Shown here: piece by piece, positions 49,201 through 60,013 of the stretch
Position numbering within the stretch: the first letter of the stretch is position 1
How the letters are laid out: every line of letters begins with the position of its first letter
Source: Toxotes chatareus
Taxonomy: Eukaryota; Chordata; Actinopteri; Toxotidae
NCBI GenBank assembly: GCA_016801885.1
Contig: CM028899.1
Span: forward strand, 16,259,501-16,323,500
Direction: 5' to 3'
Length of the DNA stretch: 64,000 nt
Translations under genes and position numbers: made by a program
The notes under the pieces: model-generated
What the model saw: only the letters and a program-made list of their open reading frames with translations
What the model was told of the DNA's origin: nothing
Databases searched by the model: none

Positions 49201-50751
49201 CAATGTTCCATTAGTGTCACTTTATTCTGCGCCTCCCCTCCTTCTCCCCTCTGTGTGTTTGAGTCAATATCGGGAAAGCCGGCCCGTTTCTGCCCAAATG
49301 GTTACAATATACCTTCTTCACGCCTAAAGAGCTGACAAAGGTTATTAGGCTGACCTGGGCTCTGAGCAGTGGACCGAGCCGAGCAGATAAATCAGAGCTG
49401 CAACAGATATGTAATCTCAAGCCATGGGAATTTGCTCAGAGAGGGAAAGTGTGAGGGGGCAGGGGCATGCTGAAATCCATTAATTATTATGAAGATGCAA
49501 CAGAAACCATCTTAAAAATCTAGAACGAGTCTGTCAGTAGCTGTTTCTTCTGCAGTTTCCCTTTAATGTCTTGGTGTCAGATGGGGTACCTGACTTCCTG
49601 GACAGTGGCCTTGGTGTTTAGAGGGCTGTCCTCCAGCAGGAAGTCTCATGGATATAATACCTATGTGCGGCTCCAGCCAGTGGCCAGTGTGGTGATGTTG
49701 ATACAGCAGCAGACCTGACACACAGCTGTTGTTTATGATGTGGCTAGCCCAGGTGGACGAGCCATGGCCACAAGCCAACCTAACCCCAAATCCACAGATC
49801 TATAGTCCTGACCAGAGCTGTTTTTAAGTCTAAGGGGAAGACAAGTCAGATCTGTCCCAGCAAAGTCTCAGGCAAAGTACAAGCTCCATTCAAACAAGTT
49901 CAAGGGAACTCTTATCATAAGCAAGTCACAATGCAGGAAGCTCTTTTAAATAGTGTCAACAGTTAAGATCAAATTTCTCAAATGCCATCACTGACAGGGA
50001 AGTCATAACCTGTCCTGTGGTGACTTTAAGTCAATATGTAAATCCAGAATGTTGTGCTTTGCATATTAAGATATATTAATTTATTTTACAAACATGAATG
50101 CCCTCTCTCTCACTCACACACACAACCTCACTCTGTGCCCGACAAAATTAGGAAGCCCTTCAGTCTCTACGTTCTGTTTCTTAATAATTTCAAGAAAGAG
50201 TTTATATGTAACCAGCAATTCCCAAAGAAGTTTCCTGGAACCATTATTATATATTTATTATATTTAAAATGGAGCAATAGTGCATGAGGCACTGTCGGGA
50301 AAGGCCTCTCAGTTTATTTAATCTTTCTAAGAAAAAGTCCTGTAATTATATAGTAGTTACTTACAAAATAAAAGAGGTCAGTTTGATTGAGTTCATAAGA
50401 AGCTGTTAATGTCTAAAAATATTTTCTTGGAAAGAACTGTCATGATTCTGGATTTGTAATTGGAAAAATTGAGGCAGAGATCCGCTGAGTAACCCAAACA
50501 GGGGAGTAAAGTTTATTTCAATGCTGTAGCACATTTCTAGTGCGAGCATCACATGTCATAACTACAAACAAAGCAAATGACAGACAGTTTTCAGACACAA
50601 AAGCATGAGTGCCAGGCCAGTCTGTACAAGCTACAGACCAAGCTGCTGCACAATGTCCATAGAAAGACTGTGCCAAAGTATCAGATCCACAGTGGGAAAA
50701 GCTGTGTCACCATCATTGTTAAATGTTGATTAAGGGACTGGTTCAGTGTTG
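49201..50751. other. Unique non-coding DNA
   Basis: Unique sequence with no long simple repeat, gene or recognised transposon. A fair acceptor (cttctgcag near 49557) is not followed by a donor-bounded open frame. Confidence 0.6.
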
Positions 50752-51001
50752 AAGGAATATTTTTGGCATTTTGGCAAATATGCTTGATTGCCGAGAGTTA
50801 GATGAGAAGCTTGACACAGCTTTCATGTATGTTCTGTGAATACAAAGCTAGAACCCAGCTTTCACTCTTTACTTTAAGCTAAGCTAACCAGCTGCTGGCT
50901 GTAACTTCATCCCATTCAGACATGAGAGTCATATCGATCTTCTCATCTAACTCTCAGCAAGAAAGCAAATGAGCATAGTTCCCAAAATGTCAAACTATTT
51001 C
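50752..51001. mobile_element. Fold-back MITE-like element, copy 3 (both ends present)
   Basis: About 250 bp with long imperfect inverted arms. The left arm (50752-50818: ggcattttggcaaatatgct ... gccgagagttagatgagaag) is the reverse complement of the right arm (50930-51001: cttctcatctaactctcagcaag ... cccaaaatgtcaaactattt). Between them lies the family core (aagctaagctaaccagctgctggctgtaacttc). No coding capacity. It lets the ends of the family be defined and shows that copies 1 and 2 are fragments. Confidence 0.8.
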
Positions 51002-54000
51002 TAAGAGTTCTGAGTAAATATTAGTTTACAGGGAAATTTAAAAATGTATTCTTAATCAGTAGTTAAACTATATGGCTTATAACCAAATAGAAAGACAAAC
51101 TTCTTGTTTGACAAGTCAACTTGTTGGCTGCTGATCAAAATGCAAATTTTAGAAATAATAGCTTCTCATAGCCTCGTCTTAACTTACGACCCTACTTCAA
51201 TGTTTGATATACCTACTATTTTTTTTTTCTTTATTGCTGTTTCGTAGAAACAGAATGTGCCTGCTGTACTTTTTGTTCACGTTCACTGTAATCTGAGCAT
51301 AATGCCAGGAAATTTCTGAAGGTATTACCATATACAAACAAACTCACTTCTAAGCAGTTACTAGGGAACAAAGGAACTCTAAGAAATTATAACCTTTTAT
51401 ATAGTTTTTTTATCTCATGATACATGAAATTTGTGAACCCATGAGCATCAGACATGAAGCACTGTTGAAGCCCTATGGCTACATACACAGTGCATGCACT
51501 GAGTTGTACTGATATACATCTACACACACAAACACAAAGGCAGTAACAGAACTCTCTGCTCCCTGGCCTTCGAGTCATCTAGCTACATCAATAAATACAG
51601 CAAAATAGCATTAGCAATAACTTCAACTATATGACCAGGCTCTAATATGATAGAATTAGTATCAGTGTTTTAAGGTTTGGCCATTTAGGTGAAATTCTAA
51701 GCCGGGCAGGGAGTAATTTGGACACAGGGAAAATTGATTTTGACCATCAGCACTTTCTCATTTTCAAACAGCGCCTGCGGCTAAATGGGTTAGCCTGTTA
51801 AGCACATTACACAGGTAGCTTCTCCTTTCCTCCCCAATGATTATGTGTCCGCCTTGAGCAATTGATATTTCTTGCAAATAAGAAAATTATCATATTCCAT
51901 GACTGGAAAGAGAAATTAGGGCCTGCTGTTATGGAGTGGAGTCTCTGGACTGAGAGAGGGAGGCCGAGGTACATTTTTCTCTGCTTTTTTTTTTTTTGTT
52001 TTTAAGGGTGGGGTGTGCATATCAAATGTCCCAAGCTATATTGGAATTGGGGCGCTGTCAGGCCTCATCAATAAAAATGTACAGTGATAGACTGTAAGTG
52101 GTGGAGGGGGGGACAAGGAGGGATAAGAGACAGAGGGACGGGCTTTTACCCTGGGCTGAAGCAGAAAGAGCTGGGAATATATACAGTAGGGTGTGTCATA
52201 AGAAAGCTGTAATTTCACCACCAAACTGTGCATTGGTCCCATAAATCATAACTCTAGTAAAAATTTTATTTTGCTGCTGTGTCTGACTAAAGTTAAATAA
52301 GCATTTCATCCAAGTCACGTGTAGTTTTGAATAATTCATTGACACATTAATCTTAAATCAACCCAATTCTCTTTCTTTGTAGAGTCACCTCTAACCTGAC
52401 CTATCTTATCATCCCAAGTAAGCAAAGCTGAGACCAGCCCAGTACTGATCAGTGGACAGTAGCACATTTATTTGGTGCACCAAAGAGGCCATAAGGAGCC
52501 AGTTGCTAGCGATGAGGTGTGTACCACGCTGTGGGTTATTTAGCCAGTTCAGTGGGGCCTTGCCCTGCACCACTCCTGCCCTGTGGCCTGAGAGGCTGTC
52601 TGCAGACTGTAGCTGGAGCGGTCTAAGTGGAACCACATGGGGGAACATGATAGCAGCGCTTGGCCAGAGGAGAAGTTAACCCAGGCAGTGCGACAGGCAG
52701 CTCCAGGCCTGTGTGATGGATGGGTACTGCTGCTGGGCCTGACCCTCAACATCACACTCAAACATGTACAATATCATCATATAATGTAATCTTACTTACA
52801 TACTCATTTATATATGTGCTCTCGCAGCCATGCCTTGGACACACACTTTCTCTCATTTGCTCTTATGTACAGACCATCCATCCTGCACCCTCTCAGGGGT
52901 TTCTGTGGCTGCGGTGCCCTCAGGAGTGGCCGACCGATAAGGAGCATTTACTGTAGGGCCAATTGGCATGCGAACAACACCAAACACACTAATGGGAGGG
53001 AGACAAAGCCACAGGCCACAGACATCCAGTAAACAGCAGACCACAGTCCACGAGATGTATGCTCTCTCTTCCATTTGACCATGCAGGTACACCGAGGCAC
53101 CAACCAGAGTTGTGACTTCCTCAAGTCTTCTGTGTGTTAGTTGCCGTGCAAACTGGGTAACTTGAGTAACTGTCTACAGTAGGCTTTTATATCCCAGCAA
53201 AGGGCCAGCTACTGTGCGATAACAGTGTCATTAGGTTGGTCACTCTCTTACACCTGCACTGTGATGGCTATTTAATTGGGAGGTCAGTTAATAGGAATAA
53301 TCAGTCTCTCTCTGTCTCTCTGCCTCTGTCTAATGTGCTCTGCAGCCATGTGCTTCCAGTTAAGTTGGCGCTCAGCCCTGAGCAGAGGTTAAGTGAAACT
53401 ACCTGCTCCTCTGTGTCTGGCGATTATTTGCTTTGTCCGCGGCACTGCCAGATCATAAAACACTTGCGTCCACTTTCCTCCCGCTCTCAAAGTCCCTGAG
53501 GTTCATTATTGTTACGCCTGGACGTGTGGCTGTACAAGGCCGCCTTTTTAATGTCACACTGTGACAGCTCACTGAGGGTTTCACTAACAACACGTACCAC
53601 AGGCCAATATTTCAACAGCAAACTATTATGCACTTCAAACCTTCTCCAAAAAGATTTACCCCCCCCTCTTCATTTACGCAATATTGATGATCATCAGTCT
53701 GGAAGTGATACAGTAAATAATGAAAAATGAGGTTTTGGCAAGCAAATGGGATGAGACATGAAAGAGCTGTAGTGCTGGCTCTGGTTTCCTGTCTGAATGG
53801 CTGTTAATTAATGGAGCAGACGAAGGCCATAATTCTTCACTGGCCCGAGACTGCCACAGTGCCAGGCAGTTCAGCGATCACAATCATCCACATTCTGCTG
53901 GCCTCATGCTTACATTGTTTTAGTGTAGTGCAATTTTTTTTTTCTATTTGAAAGAATTCATGTCTATTAGTCTTCGGGGGAAACCCAAGCCATTCTTCCT

Positions 54001-54189
54001 CTTTCTTTTTTACCCCACACACACACTTGCAGAAAGAGAGAGAGTTACAGAGAGATAGGGAATCTGAAGCAGTGGATCTAAGAAAGATCAAACCTTTTTC
54101 ACCCCCTATCAGTTTGGAAAGCCAGTCCAGTCTAAATGATTTCCAAAACCGCAGGTGATTCGTCTCTGTCTCTCCCCTTGACTTCATTT
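51002..54189. other. Unique non-coding DNA
   Basis: Contains T tracts near 51220 and 51988. A conserved-looking AT/GC mosaic at 51690-52090 has homeodomain and HOX-type words (agtaatttgg, aatgattatg, catcaataaaaa). There is pyrimidine-rich DNA at 53300-53335 and a GA-rich run near 54034-54058. No gene found. Confidence 0.5.
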
Positions 54190-54193
54190 GCAG

Positions 54194-54340
54194 GATCCAA
54201 AGATCAAAAGGCCACGCAGCTTGTCTGAGATGAGCTCTAATCGCTTGAACTCCAGCGCGGTCATTAAATACAGTAGTATGGATGTCTCTGCCCCAGTGCC
54301 AGCTGAAAAAAAGACCGCTCTAAATTTCTGCTCTCTTTAG
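54194..54340 (+). other. Possible terminal exon (48 codons)
   Basis: A long pyrimidine tract ends in cttcatttgcag at 54193. The frame beginning at 54194 runs 48 codons to TAG at 54338-54340 and starts DPKIKRPRSLSEMSSNRLNS. It is basic, has an R-x-x-S-x-S-like phosphosite pattern and is unusually non-repetitive for this window. An in-frame TGA lies at 54179-54181, inside the pyrimidine tract, as expected for an intron. No good donor lies inside, so it would be a last exon or the end of an alternative isoform. I cannot name the protein. The same DNA could equally be a conserved non-coding element. Confidence 0.25.
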
Positions 54341-54689
54341 CAGACGCCACTCATGGGGAAACATTGGCGCCTCCCATAGACTTTGATTAAAGTAAATGAA
54401 TGAAATAAGATACAAGGAAATTGAAATGATTAGTTTTTATAGTAACCACGACGACTGGCGAGGCCCCCGCCGCTTCAGAACAGGAACGACTAACAGCGGC
54501 ATTGATTATGTATTCCAAACCATGGATTTCTCTCTGAAATATGGTCAGCTTTCATACATGGTTGAATTTCAGAGGTACAGTCAGAAATCCCCTTGACAAT
54601 GTCTGGTTTTGATCACTGACAGACACTGACATTTCTGTCATGCAAGAATGTAATCAGTGAGGGTTTTTGAAATGTGCACGTTGAATCTG
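54341..54689. other. Unique DNA next to the exon candidate
   Basis: Unique, with homeodomain-type words (ttgattaaagtaaatgaatg, aaatgattag) and a CpG-rich patch at 54448-54500 (accacgacgactggcg). Could be the 3' part of a regulatory element starting near 54190. Confidence 0.35.
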
Positions 54690-55235
54690 AGATAACTCAT
54701 TTTTTGTCATTTGGGGTAGTAGAAACAAGTTGTGAACACAACACTGGTGTGTTACTACCTTTTAAGTTGAACAAACAGTTGCCTTTTTACACATCCATCA
54801 GTTATGGAGCCACATTAGGATTCATTCGGAGTCATGTTTTTGGCCACTTGGTGAAGACGAGTCCAGTGTTCACTCTCCTTTTAGCGCTGTTCTTGGTCTC
54901 CACTAACTCAAATATCTGGCTTTGCAGCAAGCTAACAGCTGCCTGCTGCAGCCAAAAACATGACAGCGGTGAGGGTGAACCAAAACGGTAAACTTGCGGG
55001 CTGCACAACCAAAACAGTGAGCTGAAAGGTGCTAAAAAAGTCCCATATAGTTGATTGGAACTGAAGAGTTGAGTTCATCACAATGAGCAACCACTGTCAC
55101 ATGCATAAAGTCATGTGATTCGTTGTTAGTATAAAAATATTGATTATAGCTGCATCGACAGTTATCCTTCACAAAGCTAAATTCCTCCCTCACCATAATG
55201 AGTACCCAGTCATTCTCATGACTTATTCCCACAAT
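54690..55235. mobile_element. Probable interspersed repeat of unknown class
   Basis: From memory, several stretches match repeated sequence in percomorph genomes (ggccacttggtgaagacgag, tccttttagcgctgttcttgg, tctccactaactc, agcaagctaacagctgcctg, ctgcacaaccaaaacagtgagc). Only one copy in the window. Its frames are not transposase-like. Borders are approximate. A perfect hairpin sits just beyond its right end. Confidence 0.4.
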
Positions 55236-55254
55236 ATAATATATTATCTTTTTT

Positions 55255-55289
55255 TATGTATGAAAGCAGTATATAAGCTTTCATACATA
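55255..55289. repeat. Perfect 13-bp hairpin
   Basis: tatgtatgaaagc (55255-55267), a 9-nt loop, then gctttcatacata (55277-55289): exact reverse complements. AT-rich, so a cruciform is plausible in supercoiled DNA. Confidence 0.85.
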
Positions 55290-58200
55290 CTTTATTCATG
55301 CTGTTTTTAGAGACTTGACTCAGTGAACTTGTTTTGCACTGTCAGTTTCACTCTACAAGGCTGTATTTCTTACTTATTTTTGTATTTTTACACCTCTTTC
55401 ACCCTCTCTATGTCTTTAGGCGTGGGTGTAAAAGGGACCACATTCCCAGTGGGGACAGTTAAGTCCCTCACAAGGGGAAGCAATCAGACCCAAACCTCCA
55501 AATGATGAGTGTCGTCTTCCTCCCTCCCCATCCGGCCGGAGCCTGCGAGTGGTGGTTGGTTTGTTCCATCCTCACCACCACACTCTGGGCTGGGGTTCCC
55601 CACTGAGAGCCCACACGCCTGTGCTGGAAAGGCTGGGATAATGAGACAGTATGGGGACAACAAAGGCATCTGCTGCTGCTCTTAGTCACATTGCAAGTAT
55701 GTATGTGAAATTCCCAACCTCAAATACAGTATGCAGAATCAGAGTTTGGACAGTGACACTGTTGAGTGGCAAATTACAGACATGGTCATGGTGAAAAACT
55801 GGTATAGTTCATTGAATATGCCTGCTAGTACACATGAAGTAGCAATTTAAAACATGAGTGAAACTATAAATACCTCGCATTAACAACTGTTTTTCCAATC
55901 TTCTTGTGGTACCTTACGTTTATAAGATGAACAGTGCAGGATGTATTTTCAGTCGAAGGCTGTGTGTCATTTTGCGTGGTATCAAAAGGAAATGAAACAC
56001 TGCATCTAACATTTTAATGAATGGGGCATTAATGGCTTCAGAAATATTCCACAACCAGAGACGGGGAAGCCTCATAAACATTAACAGAAGGGAGAAAAAA
56101 AGCCAAACAAAATGCACGGACGATTTGTGCAATAATTAATCACATATGAATTAAAGCCGTCCAGTCAATTGACCACTCCTGACACTCATCACACAACCAC
56201 CAACCCCCACAGCCACCACCACCCTCCAGTGCCTCTCTAGTGTTTGATCCCAGGCCTGTGTCCACCCCCAATGCCCTCTTTCATCCCCCACCCACCTGGC
56301 ACGAGAATAAAGGCTGCCTCTAAACACAGTGCAGAGTGGGCCGGGCCCAGTGGGCATCGTGCCATGCGTACATTTCCACATTCTCTCATCGCCTGTGTTG
56401 TGTTTCCTCTCCAGAAGCCATACATCAGCCACCGCTGGGCCTGCGCCTCACCCTGCCCAGCTCCTTTCCGCCTCACAACACGACTACAAAGCCATGGGCT
56501 AAATGACAGGAGTGGAGACGATGCACAGCATGACAGGGAAAGAAGAGAGGGGGGTGGATATTTAACATGGAAGTATTAAAAAGAACACAAGCAGAAATAA
56601 GGGCATAGTCAAAAGCTCTCTGGTGAATTAAAACATTCAGCTGCATCAATGGGTGCCTTGCTGTGAAAGTGGAAGAGGGTGTGGATGTCATGGCTGGTTG
56701 CCAAGTTGGAAGCTTCAGTACTTCCTAGTAGGGCACAAATTGTCACATGCACCAGTGGCCAAACCCAAACCACCATGACCAAGGGTGGAAGTGACATCAT
56801 TCTCTATGGCTTGGCAGGCATGGATGATGGCATTATAATAGCGATGGCGTCGCGCTGGAGGAATGAGCCAAGAATTGGTTAACCACTGAGGAAAAGACAT
56901 GGGGGCGCAGCGAATGACAAGAAAGGAAAGGGATGATTTGTCTTGTTTATCAGGTGAAGGTTTATTGATCTTGTATTTAGCCTTGCTAACGGCCTGGCTT
57001 TATGGATGGCAATGTTGCTTGGTCAGTCAGTGCATGACTTTGGTCCAGACTGAATTATCTCAATCAGAGATATCAGAATGTTAGAACTGTATTTAGATGC
57101 TGCAAAAGAAACGTCTGTCCAAAAACCTAAATTGTAACTTAGTTATGTTTTTTGTTAGCCCAGTACACATTCTGCAGCCTTATCAAATGGCATAATATCA
57201 CACCTCTTTCAGGCTTTGCTCTCAGTACAATGAAGCTCTGTGCTCAGCAGTGGGGCTTTCAAACGAATGATACTCCCGCAGCATCCTGAATGTGTGTTTA
57301 TAAACAAGACTCAATATTATTGTGATGTCTGAGCTGAATTCGATAGATTCTTCCTCTGTCAGTTGTGCTTCCGCTGCAACACGATCCGAAATTACATTCA
57401 ACAGCAACAGGAGACGGGCACGGCTCATTCTCTCTGCTGTAGAGCTGCTGCCTCTCTAACTTCATCATAGGGGCTCAGAGGGGCTCGCGAGGGGCCATGG
57501 GAGTCTGAAAACACCCTGGTCCATTACTCAGAGTGAGAGGCTAACCTGGAGTTAGAGTGTCTTGGCTACCTCCATCAGAGTCCCGTGTCTGGCTAGAAAC
57601 GTTCCCTCAGAGGCTTTTGGCTTTAATGGACTCTGCTAAACGCATTCTTGCTGTATATTACCTTTAGGATTGGCCCGTATCTGGTTTCTATGTCCTCTGT
57701 TTACACATGGCCCACGCTTGCCCCGTCTAATGCTCTCCTTTCTTTTCCTTTTCATCCCTCCGTTTCTACAAATGTACCTTTTTACTCTTTCTCTAAATTC
57801 CTGTGTTTTTTCTTTTTTCCTGGTCGACAGCAATGATCTTTTCCTCTACATGTACAAGACTTAAAAACGGACCTCCAGTCTGAATTTGAGCAGAATATTT
57901 TCCGCGGCGCTCCGCCTGCTCCTCCCAAGAGGCTCAGATTATAGCCCACATTAGGGGAAACACCTCATTCATTCACACACATAGCCCTACATCACTGCAG
58001 ATTGTCTGACTGAGACAGTTCATTGACTCTGGAATATCCGTCATTGTTTTCTCTGTCCTGTTCAGCGATCCCACGTGTGCATCTGGCTTTAATGACTGCA
58101 AGTCACCCACAGACCCATTATAACTTGACGGACCAAATAGTGCCAATACCACACTGGAAATTTTTACACTTAAAAAAAAAAGCCTTTTTTTCTTAGTCTG
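55290..58200. other. Unique non-coding DNA
   Basis: No long simple repeat. A pyrimidine-rich acceptor near 56412 (tttcctctccag) opens 54 codons with no donor and no recognisable domain. A very long pyrimidine tract at 57720-57831 ends in gacag, but both usable frames close within 17 codons. 57430-57650 has enhancer-like composition. No gene supported. Confidence 0.5.
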
Positions 58201-58249
58201 TTCTAACACCAGCAATTGCTTTTGTCATTAATTGTATTTGGTTGTCATG

Positions 58250-58600
58250 GTTTGGTTGCATGCCAAGCCTCTGTCCTTCCTCCTCTTTTCTCTTCTGCTT
58301 CTGGCTCTAATTTATCACTTCTGTGTTCACACAGTAGCAACCTCTCCTGTCACCTCAGACCTGCCATTCCTCACCTGCCCACCAGCTGTCACTATTGACT
58401 TTCCAGTCACAGCTCTCTCACCTGCCTATCCAACTTCTCCTTATCAATAAGCCTTCACAATGTTTTAATAGCACAACTATCAGCCAGTATTTACCAGGAT
58501 GTCCATGTTACCTCAGTGTTGCAATCCTTGTTCTATACTGCCTCCCTGTATCTGTTCTGATGACTGTGTCTGCTTTTTGACTGCCTCAATCATAGCAGAC
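58250..58600. repeat. Pyrimidine-rich stretch, possible retroelement tail
   Basis: CT-rich words (cctcacctgcccaccagctg, tctgatgactgtgtctgctttttgactgcctc) loosely resemble the 3' end of some fish retroelements. No reverse transcriptase remnant, poly-A tail or target duplication is visible, so this is weak. Confidence 0.2.
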
Positions 58601-59976
58601 ACTAGCACAGTGAAACTGATTTCTATTCTGACAGATTAGATGCTACTGGGAGCTTGTAAATTGTGTGGAGCAGCTCATATGGTAGGTTGCTCAATGTTGG
58701 AAGACAGAGGTCAGTATTGTTAAGGCAGTTTATAGTTAGTCGTTAACATTCATTTGCAAGTCAGTGTTCACCAAATTCATGTTTTTAACTTTAAACACAT
58801 GAAGACCATGATGCAACACAAGATAACATCCTACAGTAAATCATGAAGAACAGATACCAGGACGAACGTTGGCACATAAAAAACTACAAATACATAAATA
58901 CAACAAAATGGAATACAACAGTTTCAGGAAAAAAAAAAAAATAATTATGCCTTTGTGTAGATTTTAAAAATGAGACCAAACTTCATAGAAAGATCAGAGA
59001 TTCAAAAGGTAAACACTTGAGGTAGAAAGTGATAAGAAACATACTTACATAAAGCATCTTTAATGAGCAAATAAATGCCCCATGTGGACATACCTGTGAA
59101 GGTTTATGCAACCACTCCAACAGAATAGAGACAAAAGTGAAAGGAAGAGAATGACTTGATTTATTCTTATCCTTTCTCCTTTTTCTTTTTTCATTTTACC
59201 TTACAACTTTAACTGGTGTATAATAATAATAATACCTTTTTTATTGTTTTTAATGCTTAACATCAAAGAACTGTGCAGATTTACTTTGCCTCTATGTGCT
59301 GTGAGCCTTTGGTCCTCTGGTTTTATTGACCTGCTGTGATTTCTTGTTGTGGTTTGAAAGACTACCTAATAATAGCTGTTTTAGCAAACAAACACCTGTT
59401 TTGTTTCATGAATCAGCCTTTAGGTACCGAGTCTGTGAACCAGTGTTTTATAGTGTCAAATTGTTCCAGTTAGACGTTTGCTCTGGACTTTGTGGTGTTT
59501 CTTTCCTCAGCTGCTGTTTCCATGGTCGAAAGTTAACTTAATAAAAATTAATGATTGAAAAAAATGTATAACCTATATGACTTGTATGAGTATCTCATTC
59601 CACTTTCTCACATCACAAATTCGGCTTTTGACATTCCCAGGGGAAAATACTCTCCACCTTGAAAATTACTTAATTAGCATTTTCTGCCTCACAAAATAAG
59701 TTTGTTCATGAATATAAAAGATCTTTTTAAGCCCTAAATAGTTCAGAGAATAAACCATACTGACCACGAAGAAAGAGCTCATTTATCACTCTGCAGTTCA
59801 CAGTGGTGTTGTTGTTGACACTTGTTTTAGATACTTGGCACTGGTTTGTTCATCATCAGATTTGGAATTAGATCATCAGTGCCTTGAACTTGAGATGAAA
59901 GGAGCCACTGCAGTTTTTGTACTAAACAGATTGTTAGTTCTCAGAGCACGATATTGGGTGGGAATGGGTTTCGCTT

Positions 59977-59980
<4 letters not shown>
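58601..59980. other. Unique AT-rich non-coding DNA
   Basis: An A run near 58929-58941 and a short ATA/AAT repeat at about 59220-59234. No gene or recognised transposon. Confidence 0.6.

Positions 59981-60012
<32 letters not shown>
59981..60012. repeat. (TG)16 microsatellite
   Basis: Pure TG run of 32 nt. A second TG-rich word follows near 60043-60058. Confidence 0.95.

Positions 60013-60013
<1 letters not shown>

Noticed and set aside
57720..57875. Very strong pyrimidine tract and acceptor before 57832
   Set aside because: All three frames after the AG close within 17 codons and no donor follows; a short last exon is possible but unsupported.
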